A DNA stretch of 64,000 bases from an uncultured Lachnospiraceae bacterium (GCA_902779395.1 CACZBK010000002.1:113647-177646); one strand, 5' to 3'. Shown: positions 14,724 to 24,548, numbered from the stretch's first letter. Numbers and translations are program-made. The notes: a model not told the origin generated them from the letters alone.

Positions 14724-17264
14724 ATGGTCCTGGGGATACTGGCTCACGTGGATGCCGGAAAAACCACGCTGACGGAAGCTCTTCTGTATAAAAGCGGCTT
14801 TCTGCGCACTGCCGGGCGGGTAGACCAGAAGAACAGCTTTCTGGATAACGAGCCCCAGGAGCGGGAACGCGGCATCACCATTATCTCCAAGCAGGCACAG
14901 CTTAAGTTCGATAACCTTGATATCACGCTTTTGGACACCCCCGGACATGTGGATTTTTCCGCGGAAGCGGAAAGTGTACTTCAGGTACTGGATCACTGCA
15001 TCCTTCTCATAAGCGCAGCCGATGGCGTGAAGGGACACACGCTTACCATCTGGTCGCTTCTTGAACAGTATGGCATCCCCTGTTTTATCTTCGTAAATAA
15101 AATGGACCAGCCCGGTGCGGAAAAAGAGGCTGTTCTTTCTATAATAAAAGATAAACTCTCCGATAACTGCATGGATCTGTCCGTGATAGATGATGAGCTT
15201 TCGGAGAACATCGCCATGTGCGATGAGGAGCTTATGGAGCGGTATTTATCCGACCCTTCTGTCGTAAACCGGGAAAGCATATCCGGTCTTATACGCGAGA
15301 GGAAACTGTTTCCGGTCCTCTTCGGCTCCGCTTTGAAATTCGAAGGGATCGATGAACTGATAAGGCAGCTGCGTGAATATACTCAAAGCGGTGAATATCC
15401 TGATGAATTCGCCGCAAGGGTGTTCAAGATAAGCCGCGACCCCAGAGGAGAGCGCCTCACCCATATGAAGATATGCGGCGGAAAGCTTAGAGTAAAAGAT
15501 ATCATCAATGAGGAGAAGGTAAACCAGATACGTCTGTATTCCGGTGAGAAATACGAAAGCCTTTCGGAAGCAGCGGCCGGGCAGGTCGTTACAGTAACAG
15601 GGCTTGAAAAGAGCCGCATGGGAAGCGGGTACGGTACGTTTACCGACAGCTCATCGCTTTTACTCGAACCGGTGCTTGGCTACAGCGTTATCTCCAATGA
15701 TAATACCGATACCACCACCCTCTATAAATACCTCACGCTCATCGAAGAGGAAGATCCCCAGCTCAGAGTAAGCTATAACGAAGAACATAAAGAGATACTT
15801 GTACAGGTAATGGGGGAAGTACAGCTGCAGGTACTAAGGCGCAACATGCATGACCGCTTCGGCTGTGAGATAGATTTCGGCGACGGGCGTGTAGTTTATA
15901 AGGAAACCATCACCGATACCGTTGAAGGTGTGGGGCATTTCGAACCGCTTCGGCATTATGCGGAGGTCCACCTCCTGATGGAACCGGCTGAACGCGGCAG
16001 CGGCTTAAGCTTCGATTCCGTATGCAGCGAGGATATACTTGCAAAAAACTGGCAGCGCCTCATACTCACACATCTCGGAGAAAAAATGCACCGCGGAGTA
16101 CTTACCGGCTCACCCCTTACGGATCTGAAGATAAGCATACTGACGGGCCGCGCGCACCCCAAGCATACCGAAGGCGGCGATTTCCGCCAGGCTACATACA
16201 GGGCCGTAAGGCACGGGCTTATGTACGCACAGAGCATACTTTTAGAACCCTGGTATTTCTTCCGGATAGACCTGCCTGCTGTAAATGTAGGAAGGGCAAT
16301 GACGGATATCGATGCAATGAGCGGCACCATGGATGCTCCCGTCACCGAAGGTGAGCGCTCTTACCTTACCGGGCGCGCCCCCGTTGCCTGCATACGCAAT
16401 TATGCAAAGGACCTGGCCGCTTATACCGCCGGATGCGGAAGCATTTCCCTAAGCCTGGCCGGATATGATATCTGCCACAATGCAGAGGAAGTGATAGCAT
16501 CCCGCGGCTATTCCCCGGAGGCAGACCTGCGCAATACTCCCGATTCCGTATTCTGCGCCCACGGTGCGGGCTTTGTGGTCCCCTGGTATGAAGTATACGA
16601 TCACATGCATCTGGAAAGCCCCTTATCGATTGGTGTACCTTCCGAAGTAAGCACCGTTACAGGAGGCGGCGCATTCAGCGTAAATGACGGCCCCTCCCTG
16701 GGTACGGAGGAAGTGGACGCCATCTTAAACCGAACTTTCTATTCAAACAGCCACAATACCGTAAAGAGCGCCGCCGAAAAAAGAAAGGGCGTGGGCAAGA
16801 CGGAAATGATAAAGACCGTTTCCGCGGATAAATATGACGATTACGTATACCGCCCCGTGGAAAAGAAAACTCCTCTTCTCATAGTGGATGGATACAACTG
16901 CATATTTGCCTGGGAAGAACTGCGGGAGCTGGCAAAAGATAATCTTGACAGCGCCAGGGACAAGCTGATAGACCTTCTGGCAAACTATCAGGGCTACACA
17001 GGGTGTGAACTTATGGTGGTCTTTGATGCATACAGGGTAAAAGGAAGGGGCAGCAGGATGCGCTACCCCGTAAATGTGCAGGTGGTATATACTGCGGAAA
17101 ACGAAACCGCCGATGCCCATATAGAACGCTATACCGCTGCCCATAATAAGGAATTCGATATCACCGTAGCCACCTCCGATCTGCTTGAACAGAACATGAT
17201 CTGGGGCAACAACTGCCGCAGGATGTCCGCAAGGGAACTGGAGCTTGCCGTGCGATCGCAGTAA
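14724..17264 (+). CDS. TetM-like translational GTPase fused to a C-terminal Rae1/YacP NYN nuclease domain
   Basis: An 846-residue two-part protein. Residues about 1-640 align in order with TetM/TetO ribosomal-protection GTPases: G1 AHVDAGKTT (7-15), G2 RERGITI, G3 DTPGH, G4 NKMD, then EF-G-like domains and a C-terminal stretch (SISLSLAGYDICHN) at the end of TetM. After a linker, residues about 712-846 form an NYN domain of the YacP/Rae1 type: LLIVDGYNCIFAWEEL, RDKLIDLLANYQGYTG, MVVFDAY, NETADAHIERY, VATSD and RRMSAREL; the acidic catalytic residues are retained. Bacillus Rae1 cleaves mRNA in the ribosomal A site, and TetM also works there, so a ribosome-directed nuclease is the natural inference. 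Tetracycline resistance cannot be assumed. The NYN part stops soon after RMSAREL and lacks the basic tail of stand-alone Rae1. Confidence 0.9.
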   Translation: MVLGILAHVDAGKTTLTEALLYKSGFLRTAGRVDQKNSFLDNEPQERERGITIISKQAQLKFDNLDITLLDTPGHVDFSAEAESVLQVLDHCILLISAADGVKGHTLTIWSLLEQYGIPCFIFVNKMDQPGAEKEAVLSIIKDKLSDNCMDLSVIDDELSENIAMCDEELMERYLSDPSVVNRESISGLIRERKLFPVLFGSALKFEGIDELIRQLREYTQSGEYPDEFAARVFKISRDPRGERLTHMKICGGKLRVKDIINEEKVNQIRLYSGEKYESLSEAAAGQVVTVTGLEKSRMGSGYGTFTDSSSLLLEPVLGYSVISNDNTDTTTLYKYLTLIEEEDPQLRVSYNEEHKEILVQVMGEVQLQVLRRNMHDRFGCEIDFGDGRVVYKETITDTVEGVGHFEPLRHYAEVHLLMEPAERGSGLSFDSVCSEDILAKNWQRLILTHLGEKMHRGVLTGSPLTDLKISILTGRAHPKHTEGGDFRQATYRAVRHGLMYAQSILLEPWYFFRIDLPAVNVGRAMTDIDAMSGTMDAPVTEGERSYLTGRAPVACIRNYAKDLAAYTAGCGSISLSLAGYDICHNAEEVIASRGYSPEADLRNTPDSVFCAHGAGFVVPWYEVYDHMHLESPLSIGVPSEVSTVTGGGAFSVNDGPSLGTEEVDAILNRTFYSNSHNTVKSAAEKRKGVGKTEMIKTVSADKYDDYVYRPVEKKTPLLIVDGYNCIFAWEELRELAKDNLDSARDKLIDLLANYQGYTGCELMVVFDAYRVKGRGSRMRYPVNVQVVYTAENETADAHIERYTAAHNKEFDITVATSDLLEQNMIWGNNCRRMSARELELAVRSQ

Positions 17265-17294
17265 GATGCGTGAGTTTCCGAAGAAACCGCAGGC

Positions 17295-17323
17295 TTGCGG
17301 TATGGTATGTTATCGGATATAAT
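17295..17323 (+). promoter_or_regulatory. Promoter of the 5'-nucleotidase gene
   Basis: TTGCGG (17295-17300), 17-base spacer, TATAAT (17318-17323). The -35 overlaps the right arm of a hairpin (ACCGCA 17286-17291 with TGCGGT 17296-17301) after the preceding gene. Confidence 0.6.
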
Positions 17324-17355
17324 CCGGCGTATAGATCATTTAAAGGAGACCCCTG

Positions 17356-18873
17356 ATGAATAACTTGAAGAAGCTTACTCTGCTCCACTCTAATGATATG
17401 CACGGAGACTTTCTGGCAGAAAAGATAGACGAGAAGCTGGTGGGAGGTGTATCCCTCTTATCCGGATATATCAGTAAAGTAAGGCAGGAGGAAAAAAACG
17501 TACTCTATGCCATAGCAGGCGATATGTTCTGCGGTTCCGTTATCGATTCCGAATTTCACGGTATTTCCACCATACAGATAATGAACATGCTCTCACCCGA
17601 TATAGTGACTGTGGGGAATCATGAGGTCGATTATGGTATCGCGCATCTTCTGTTTCTGGAAAAATGCGCGGAATTTCCGATAATCAATGCTAATCTGTAC
17701 TTAAAGACCAATCACACCAGGCTTTTCGATCCGTATAAAGTGATAGAGATCGACGGGATGAAGATACTCTTTATAGGTGTGCTTACGGAGATAACCCTGC
17801 TCAAATGCAAGATGGACAAACTGGTAGGCACCTTTGTTACTCTCGAGGATGCTGCGGCGGAAGTGGGAAAGATCTGCAATACCTATAACGCAACGGATGT
17901 GGATATGACGGTACTGCTTACACATATAGGTCTGGAAGAGGATAAAAAGCTTGCTGCACTGCTGGATCCCGCATGGGGTGTGGATATGATAATAGGCGGA
18001 CATTCCCATGATTTTATGGAAGAGCCGGCTGTAGTAAACGGCATACCGATAGTTCAGGCAGGAACGGGTACCGATCAGATAGGGCGCTTTGACCTTATGA
18101 TCGATACGGATGAAAACAGGATAGACTCTTATACCTGGACGCCTGTTCCGATAAATGCAGATACCTGCCCTGAGGATGAGTCGATCGAGGAAGTGATACG
18201 AACTTATAAGGATACAACCGATGAAAAATACGGGCGCATCTTAACCAAGTTCGTAAGAAAGCTGACAGCCCCCTCACATATAGAGGAAACGGAAATAGGA
18301 AATCTATTCGCCGATATCTTAAAGGACTGCCTGGGAGTGGATATCTTCCTGCTGGCTGCGGGTTCCATCCGTGTGCATGAATTCGGACCGGTCGTAACGA
18401 AACGGGATTTTGATGAGTGCTTCCCTTTTGATGACAGCGCACATATGGTATTCTGGACCGGAGCGCAGCTTAAGCATGCGCTTCTGCGTATGCTCCGCGA
18501 TGAGACTCTGGCGGGAGAACACACGGAGTTTTATCAGGTATCACACGGTCTTGAGTATGAATATGACGAGATCACGCATACAATGCTGAAACTGAACTTT
18601 GAAGGAAAGCCTGTGGAAGAAGACCGCGTCTATACCATAGGCCTGCAGGATTTTCATTATAAAAACCTTAAGGATTCTTTTGATCTGGATCCTGATGAGA
18701 TCGAGAAAAACCATCCGACACGTGATGTGGCCACATCATGTGTACAGGTAATAGAGGAAGCTCTGCAGAGAGGCCGTCATCAGAACGCAAGGATAGAGGG
18801 CCGCATAGTGATACACATGACAGAGGAAAATAAGCAAAAACTTATAGAGCGCGTAAATGCCGGCAGGTTTTAA
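17356..18873 (+). CDS. 5'-nucleotidase / metallophosphatase (UshA-like, cytoplasmic)
   Basis: A 505-residue two-domain enzyme hydrolysing phosphate esters of nucleotides or related compounds. The N-terminal calcineurin-like domain has the metal-binding motifs HSNDMHGD (about 11-18), GNHEVDYG (about 86) and GGHSHD (about 214). The C-terminal 5'-nucleotidase domain includes NLFADIL and AAGSIR. Unlike UshA it has no signal peptide, so it acts in the cytoplasm. AAAGGAGA precedes the ATG. The serine hydrolase gene follows 13 bases later, suggesting co-transcription. The true substrate is unknown. Confidence 0.85.
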   Translation: MNNLKKLTLLHSNDMHGDFLAEKIDEKLVGGVSLLSGYISKVRQEEKNVLYAIAGDMFCGSVIDSEFHGISTIQIMNMLSPDIVTVGNHEVDYGIAHLLFLEKCAEFPIINANLYLKTNHTRLFDPYKVIEIDGMKILFIGVLTEITLLKCKMDKLVGTFVTLEDAAAEVGKICNTYNATDVDMTVLLTHIGLEEDKKLAALLDPAWGVDMIIGGHSHDFMEEPAVVNGIPIVQAGTGTDQIGRFDLMIDTDENRIDSYTWTPVPINADTCPEDESIEEVIRTYKDTTDEKYGRILTKFVRKLTAPSHIEETEIGNLFADILKDCLGVDIFLLAAGSIRVHEFGPVVTKRDFDECFPFDDSAHMVFWTGAQLKHALLRMLRDETLAGEHTEFYQVSHGLEYEYDEITHTMLKLNFEGKPVEEDRVYTIGLQDFHYKNLKDSFDLDPDEIEKNHPTRDVATSCVQVIEEALQRGRHQNARIEGRIVIHMTEENKQKLIERVNAGRF

Positions 18874-18886
18874 AGGAGATAAAGAG

Positions 18887-20080
18887 ATGGCATATGATCT
18901 GAAGAAAAATGTTAAAGAGATAATGGAGCGTGCTATAGCCGCGGGTGAGGAAAACGGTGGCGTATTCATGCTGTATAAGGATGGGGAAAAGGTTCTGGAG
19001 CAGGCCGCAGGATATGCGGATGTAAAGAAAAAGATACCTTTTGCAGATAATACCATCTGCCGCATTTATTCATGTACGAAGATATTCACTTCCCTGTGTG
19101 CGATGATACTCATGAGCAGGGGGAAGCTGGATACTTTCTGGGAGGTATCGCGATTCTTCCCGGAATTTGAGAATGCCTATTATATTAAAGGCTGGAAGAA
19201 GACCGGCTGCAGACAGGTGATCATAAGGGATCTGCTCAATATGACTTCCGGTCTGGCCTATCCCGGAGATTCACATGAGGGTGCTGCGCAGACTAACGAA
19301 CTGTGGGGAAGGCTTGATGAGAGCATAAGAAACGGAAACAGCATGAGTACACAGGAATTCGTGCATGAGCTGGGTAAGCTTCCGCTTATGTTCGATCCCG
19401 GAAGCGAATGGCTGTACGGATCATCTGCGGATGTACTGGGCGCAGTCATAGAAAAGATAAGCGATATGGAACTTGCGGATTTTATGAAAAAAGAGATCAT
19501 CGATCCGCTGGGGATGACGGATACGGACTTTTACGTTCCGAAAGATAAGAGGGACAGGCTGGCCGTATTATATAAGAATGCAGGCAGCGATCCTTCAGAA
19601 GTGGATTTTGTGAATCTTTGCATCTATGATCTTGATGAGCGGCCGAAGTTTCAGTCCGGCGGTGCGGGATTGTTCTCCACGCCGCAGGATCTGGCTAAGC
19701 TTGCGGGTGAATTATCTTCGGGTAAGGCCGGGATCGCGAATAAATATATGGTTGATTTTATGAGGACAAACGGCCTTGATGAAAAGCAGCGCGCATATGC
19801 AAACTGGGATTCCTTAAAGGGCTACGGATACGGAAATCTTTTAAGATGCCATGAAAACCGCAGTTTATCGGGAAGCTTTGCGCCGGTCGGGGCATTCGGC
19901 TGGGACGGCTGGACCGGACCTTATATGCTGATACATCCGGAGAGCAAAACCGGTATAATGCTGTGCCTGCAGCGTACCGATGCCGGCAGCAGCCAATTGT
20001 CGAGAAGTCTGGTCAATGCCGTTTTCGGAAGTATGGAGGAGAGCGCAGGCACAAGGCTGACGATACCGTTATTTTCATAA
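18887..20080 (+). CDS. Serine hydrolase, class C beta-lactamase/penicillin-binding-protein-like family
   Basis: A 397-residue beta-lactamase-fold hydrolase. The start at 18887 (MAYDLKKNVKEI) follows AAAGGAGAT, preferred over a longer in-frame ATG that overlaps the previous gene. The catalytic SxxK is SCTK (about 61-64), and the Tyr of the second motif is in YGSSADVLG (about 176). GPYMLIHPESKTGIML near the C-terminus fits the third-motif region. No signal peptide is present, so a cytoplasmic esterase or peptidase is more likely than antibiotic resistance. Confidence 0.85.
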   Translation: MAYDLKKNVKEIMERAIAAGEENGGVFMLYKDGEKVLEQAAGYADVKKKIPFADNTICRIYSCTKIFTSLCAMILMSRGKLDTFWEVSRFFPEFENAYYIKGWKKTGCRQVIIRDLLNMTSGLAYPGDSHEGAAQTNELWGRLDESIRNGNSMSTQEFVHELGKLPLMFDPGSEWLYGSSADVLGAVIEKISDMELADFMKKEIIDPLGMTDTDFYVPKDKRDRLAVLYKNAGSDPSEVDFVNLCIYDLDERPKFQSGGAGLFSTPQDLAKLAGELSSGKAGIANKYMVDFMRTNGLDEKQRAYANWDSLKGYGYGNLLRCHENRSLSGSFAPVGAFGWDGWTGPYMLIHPESKTGIMLCLQRTDAGSSQLSRSLVNAVFGSMEESAGTRLTIPLFS

Positions 20081-20121
20081 TATAAGCGGGCTTTACGATC
20101 ACCGCCTACGATGAGCCTCCC

Positions 20122-20150
20122 TTGAAACAAAAGGGGTGAAGTGATATAAT
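20122..20150 (+). promoter_or_regulatory. Promoter of the NYN protein / ABC gene pair
   Basis: TTGAAA (20122-20127), 17-base spacer, TATAAT (20145-20150) with TGA just before it. Confidence 0.75.
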
Positions 20151-20195
20151 CTTGCGGAATATATTTTTTGTATAGAAGCCGATAAGGAGATTTTT

Positions 20196-21335
20196 ATGAC
20201 TATCTATCTCATAGATTTTGAAAATGTAAGCATAGGCGGGCTTAAGGGCGCCGATACCCTGGGCCAGAACGATCTGGTATTCCTGTTCTCATCCCGTAAC
20301 GCCGCAAGGCTTACCACCGCCACTTTATCCACTTTTAACAGTACCACTCTCAAATTCGTGGAAGTCCCCGTAAAGAAGCAGTCACTGGATATGCACCTGG
20401 TGTCCTATCTGGGATATCTCATCGGTACAACGGATGCCGAGCATTTCATTATAATAAGTAACGATCATGACTACGATAATATAATGGCTTTCTGGAAGGC
20501 CAACGGACGCAATGTTACCGTTGAACGCCGCGGAAGCATAGCTGTAAATCCCATACAGGAAAACAAGACTTCCGAAAACAGGCGCAGCAGGCCAAACAGC
20601 CGTAATACCAATAACAGAAGGCGTAACGATACAGCTTCCGAAAACAGCACGGAAGTACATGCAGCTGTACAGAAACACGACAGCACTGCTGCTGATACTC
20701 CCGCAGCAGCTGATCCTTCCGTTAAAAAAAGCCGGAACAATAACAGAAGATACAAAAAAACGGATACTGCGGCAAAGCCAGAAAATGAGCCCACAGTACA
20801 GACAGCTGCAGAAGGAGCCCCTGCTGCAGCACCCGCCGAAGAAAAACCCGACAAGTCGGCATCGGTATATGCTGCTCTTTCAGGTGTATATGACGAATCC
20901 GTATGCAAAGACGTACTCCGTATCATCGCTTCACACTCAGATGAGCATAATCCCCTCACTTCCATACACAATGATCTGAGGGATACTTATCAGGATCCTG
21001 ATTACCTGGATATCTATAAGCTGATCAAACCCATCTTATCCGAGGCTCCGCAAAGAAGGGGCAGACGCGGACCCAAAGCCGTAAACACGGCTGCGGCGCA
21101 GCCCAATTCCGCTGTGACCCGCATTAATAACGAGGTCCAGAAGGTCTTAAGCAAGGCAAAATACGAAACGGAGACTATCAGCTTCGTAGCCGGCCTTACT
21201 GCAAAAAGCCATAGCACAAAGGGCGGAAAGATGGCCGTTTACCGCGGCATCATCTCCAAATTCGGGCGTGACAAAGGACTTAAGATATACGACAGCTTAA
21301 AAGCCCTGCTCTCGGATCCCGAATTGTGGAAATAA
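20196..21335 (+). CDS. NYN/PIN-domain protein with low-complexity linker and helical C-terminus
   Basis: A 379-residue protein. Residues 1-135 form a PIN-like NYN domain with acidic motifs at IYLIDFENV (about 3-11), KQSLDMHLVSYLG and IISNDHDYDNI, consistent with a metal-dependent RNase. Residues about 136-225 are an Asn/Arg/Ala/Thr-rich disordered linker. The C-terminus holds two helical blocks (VCKDVLRIIASHSDEHNPLT and VQKVLSKAKYETETISFVAG) with a similar layout, perhaps a duplicated nucleic-acid-binding domain. AAGGAGA precedes the ATG. The ABC transporter follows after 10 bases. Its RNA target is unknown. Confidence 0.8.
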   Translation: MTIYLIDFENVSIGGLKGADTLGQNDLVFLFSSRNAARLTTATLSTFNSTTLKFVEVPVKKQSLDMHLVSYLGYLIGTTDAEHFIIISNDHDYDNIMAFWKANGRNVTVERRGSIAVNPIQENKTSENRRSRPNSRNTNNRRRNDTASENSTEVHAAVQKHDSTAADTPAAADPSVKKSRNNNRRYKKTDTAAKPENEPTVQTAAEGAPAAAPAEEKPDKSASVYAALSGVYDESVCKDVLRIIASHSDEHNPLTSIHNDLRDTYQDPDYLDIYKLIKPILSEAPQRRGRRGPKAVNTAAAQPNSAVTRINNEVQKVLSKAKYETETISFVAGLTAKSHSTKGGKMAVYRGIISKFGRDKGLKIYDSLKALLSDPELWK

Positions 21336-21345
21336 GGATCAGACG

Positions 21346-23091
21346 ATGAACGTTATCAAAAAGCTGAAGATAGTACTCAACAAAAACCAGAAGAAACGCG
21401 TCATCATTCTCTGTGTTCTCATATTTTTCAGTGCTCTCATGGAACTGCTGAGTGTCAGCATCATAATGCCGCTCATTACGGCGGTAGTAAGCCCTGATAC
21501 ACTGCTGGAAAATGAAAAAGTAAAATATGTGCTGGACCTGGCAGGGCTTAAGAATATTGATCCCGGCCTTTTTGTCCGCATCCTTCTTCTGATCACTATG
21601 GCGATATTCTTTTTCAAGAACGCCTATCTCTTCCTCCTCACTGTAATACAGAGCCGCTTTATCGCGGATGCACGAAGCATTTCTTCCATACGGCTTATGG
21701 GGGATTACTTAAACCGTCCCTATGAATATTATCTCAATGCAGATGTGAACATGATGCTCCAGACCGTTAACAAGGATATCCCGCATATCTTCGAGCTGCT
21801 GCAGGAATGCATGCTGCTTATAACCGAGATCGCCGTATCCGTCTGTATATGTACGGTACTGCTCATCATAGATCCCATAATGACTTTAAGCATGGCTGCG
21901 CTTTTAGGCTTTATGCTCTTACTGGTGGTACTTATCTTAAAACCCAGACTCGGAAGGATAGGCAATAAGCGCGTCAACGAGCAGAACAACATGATGAAAT
22001 GGATGCAGCAGGGTATCTTCGGTATCAAGGATGTTAAAGTGGCCGCAAAAGAAAAATATTTCCTCGACAGATTTGATGAAGGCAGCCGTGCCCAGTCTGA
22101 TGCGCTCAGAAAATATACGATATTCAACCAGTTCCCCCGTCTTGTTATCGAGACCGTCTGTATAGTGGGGCTTTTGTTCTATATGTTTGTTGCTGTACTG
22201 ACAGGACGCGATCTGAAGGAAATGCTGCCGCAGCTTATGGCTTTCGGAGTGGCAGCCGTACGTCTCATGCCATCAGTCAACCGCATTTCGACACATTTAT
22301 CAGCCATAGCTTACTTCGAGCCTTCACTTGACGTGGTATGTGACAATCTAGACCTTGATCTGGCAGGTCTTAAAGATGCAAAGATCGAAGAAAAACACGC
22401 CTCTGCCCTTAAGTTCGAAAAAGAGATACAGCTTAAAGGCATCTCCTATCATTATCCCAATACCGAGAAGGAGATCTTCGACCACGCAGATATGAGCATC
22501 CCCGTCGGGGCATCCGTCGGCGTTATCGGACCCTCCGGTGCAGGAAAGACCACTATAGTAGATATTTTGCTGGGCCTTTTACAGCCTCAGAAGGGAGAGA
22601 TACTGGTGGACGGAAACAAAGTGACTCCCGGCGATGCTGCATGGTACTCAAACATAGGCTATATCGCCCAGAATATCTATATGCTGGATACCACCATCCG
22701 TGAAAACGTAGCCTTTGGCCTGACGGATAAGGAAGCTGATGAAAAACGGATCTGGGAAGTACTGGATGAAGCCCAGATGGGAGACTTCGTACGAAAGCTG
22801 CCCGAAGGCCTTGATACCGTGATAGGCGACCGCGGTGTGCGCATCTCCGGCGGACAGCGCCAGCGCATCGGTATCGCCCGCGCTTTGTATAACGATCCCA
22901 AGCTGCTGGTATTCGATGAAGCTACCAGCGCTCTTGATAATGAAACAGAGGCTGCGATCATGGATGCGATCAACAGCCTCAAAGGTCGTAAAACTATGGT
23001 CATCATTGCCCACCGCTTAAAGACTATAGAAAACTGTGATATAGTCTACCTCGTTGAGAACGGCCGTATAGAAAAGACCGGAAAAGTCTGA
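21346..23091 (+). CDS. ABC exporter, fused permease and ATPase (PglK/MsbA-like)
   Basis: A 581-residue half-transporter: about six membrane helices (residues 1-330) and an ATPase domain. It has Walker A GPSGAGKTT (about 394-402), the signature ISGGQRQ (about 500), Walker B LLVFDEATSAL (about 519) and the H-loop IIAHRL. The membrane part resembles PglK-type lipid-linked oligosaccharide flippases (ALMELLSVSIIMPLI), so export or flipping of a glycolipid is possible. It ends soon after GRIEKTGKV, shorter than many relatives. It is 10 bases after the NYN gene and converges with the DUF349 gene three bases away. Confidence 0.87.
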   Translation: MNVIKKLKIVLNKNQKKRVIILCVLIFFSALMELLSVSIIMPLITAVVSPDTLLENEKVKYVLDLAGLKNIDPGLFVRILLLITMAIFFFKNAYLFLLTVIQSRFIADARSISSIRLMGDYLNRPYEYYLNADVNMMLQTVNKDIPHIFELLQECMLLITEIAVSVCICTVLLIIDPIMTLSMAALLGFMLLLVVLILKPRLGRIGNKRVNEQNNMMKWMQQGIFGIKDVKVAAKEKYFLDRFDEGSRAQSDALRKYTIFNQFPRLVIETVCIVGLLFYMFVAVLTGRDLKEMLPQLMAFGVAAVRLMPSVNRISTHLSAIAYFEPSLDVVCDNLDLDLAGLKDAKIEEKHASALKFEKEIQLKGISYHYPNTEKEIFDHADMSIPVGASVGVIGPSGAGKTTIVDILLGLLQPQKGEILVDGNKVTPGDAAWYSNIGYIAQNIYMLDTTIRENVAFGLTDKEADEKRIWEVLDEAQMGDFVRKLPEGLDTVIGDRGVRISGGQRQRIGIARALYNDPKLLVFDEATSALDNETEAAIMDAINSLKGRKTMVIIAHRLKTIENCDIVYLVENGRIEKTGKV

Positions 23092-23094
23092 TCC

Positions 23095-24480
23095 TTACAT
23101 TTCCTTTTCCATACGGTCTATTTCATCCTGAAGAGTCTTTATCTGCTCCTCATTCTCAGCGATCCAGCCCTGGATCTGCTCCTTCTTTTCATCGCTTGCA
23201 GTAGTCTCCAGACGCTCTTTAAGCTTGGTAACATTAGCACCGATATTCTCGATGCGGAGCTTTCTGCGCTCGATGGCGCTCTTTGTATTCTCAAGCCACT
23301 GCTCATGACGCTGTGAATCGCTGCTGCGCTTTCCGTTCCAGAAAGCATCCTGAGCTTCGCGAAGCTGCTTCCAAAGCGTTTCTTCATAACGCTTTCCTGC
23401 AGATCCTATCTTCTTCCACTCTTCGTTGATGGCCTTCATACGGTCTGCTGCAGTCCTGCTGTAATCTTCAGACTGTGCGTACTTCTTAGCCTCTTCTATA
23501 AGATCCTTCTTAGCATCCCTGCGGGCATTATACTCGCTGTCTCTTTCCTTTCTGAGCTCATTGCGGCGTGCATAGAAAGCATTACGTACTTCCTGGAATG
23601 CCTGCCAGAGTCTCTCATCCTCGGCATGTCCGGTTGTACCGCTCTTCTTCCACTCTTCAAGAAGCGCCTCCAGACCTTTGTGAACCTCTTCAAAATCGCT
23701 CACTTCTTTGGTAAGCTCTGCAGCCTTGGCTATGATGCCTTCCTTTGCAGCGATCCTCTCGGTTCTCTGAGCCTCAAAGAACTCATGCTTTTTATCATAA
23801 AAAGTCTGCTGTGTCCCATGGAATTCTTCCCAGAGGGCATCATTATCAGCACCTGCCCTGCCGGTCTTCTTCCACAGCTCCATCAGCTCCTTCATCCTGT
23901 CGGTAGCACTGTCCCAGTCCTCAGGAGAAGTAAGACTCTTTGCCTCTTCTATAAGGGCTTTCTTAGCCTCGGTATTCTTTTTAACGGATTCCTTCTTATC
24001 ACGATCCGCTTTATTTCTTGAGAGCAGACCATTGCAGCGTCCGGCCAGATCCTGCTCCTTGGGAGTCTTGTGATCGGGGATGGCACCGAACTTAAACAGC
24101 ACGGCATCCACTGCATCATTATCATACTCTTCGCTCTTCATAAGCTCTCTTGCTTCATCAAGGATAGCATCTTTTTTCTTGATGTTTTCCTCTATGGCAG
24201 CTAAAGGATCGGAATCAAAACCCTCACCGTATTCAACTGCTCCGCCTTCCGAAGCGCTGTGTTTCCAGCATAAAAGACGATATTCCTCTTCCGAACGTAT
24301 AGCCATGAACAGGCCATGACCGTCTTCTGCATCTGCATTCGGGCTTACTGCATTTCCTTCAGCATCCTTTGCTCCGTACAGAACTTCCACGATCCTGCTG
24401 CCGGAAGGATAATGCATCCTCTCACGTGTTACTGCAAGCTCGTCTTTAAAATCCGGTAAACTGTTGTAAGTGTCACTCAT
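23095..24480 (-). CDS. DUF349 repeat protein
   Basis: A 461-residue cytoplasmic protein made of about three clear DUF349 helical repeats plus a degenerate first one. Each contains an EEAK-type helix and an ELWKKTG / EEWKKSG / EEWKKIG block followed by an aromatic-rich AFQEVRNAFYARR-like helix. A coiled-coil tail (LKERLETTASDEKKEQIQ) ends the protein. The function of DUF349 proteins is not established. The gene has its own consensus promoter and no evident terminator. Confidence 0.85.
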   Translation of the reverse strand: MSDTYNSLPDFKDELAVTRERMHYPSGSRIVEVLYGAKDAEGNAVSPNADAEDGHGLFMAIRSEEEYRLLCWKHSASEGGAVEYGEGFDSDPLAAIEENIKKKDAILDEARELMKSEEYDNDAVDAVLFKFGAIPDHKTPKEQDLAGRCNGLLSRNKADRDKKESVKKNTEAKKALIEEAKSLTSPEDWDSATDRMKELMELWKKTGRAGADNDALWEEFHGTQQTFYDKKHEFFEAQRTERIAAKEGIIAKAAELTKEVSDFEEVHKGLEALLEEWKKSGTTGHAEDERLWQAFQEVRNAFYARRNELRKERDSEYNARRDAKKDLIEEAKKYAQSEDYSRTAADRMKAINEEWKKIGSAGKRYEETLWKQLREAQDAFWNGKRSSDSQRHEQWLENTKSAIERRKLRIENIGANVTKLKERLETTASDEKKEQIQGWIAENEEQIKTLQDEIDRMEKEM

Positions 24481-24548
24481 GTCTTATAACCCTCCGCGTT
24501 GAATCACATTATGTTGCACATTGTCTGTGTTTTGTGTGTTACTAAATA

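Noticed and set aside
14724-17264. Tetracycline resistance gene
   Set aside because: The GTPase is TetM-like, but the sequence is divergent and fused to a nuclease, so resistance cannot be claimed from the sequence.
18887-20080. Beta-lactamase resistance gene
   Set aside because: No signal peptide; the family includes many cytoplasmic esterases and peptidases.
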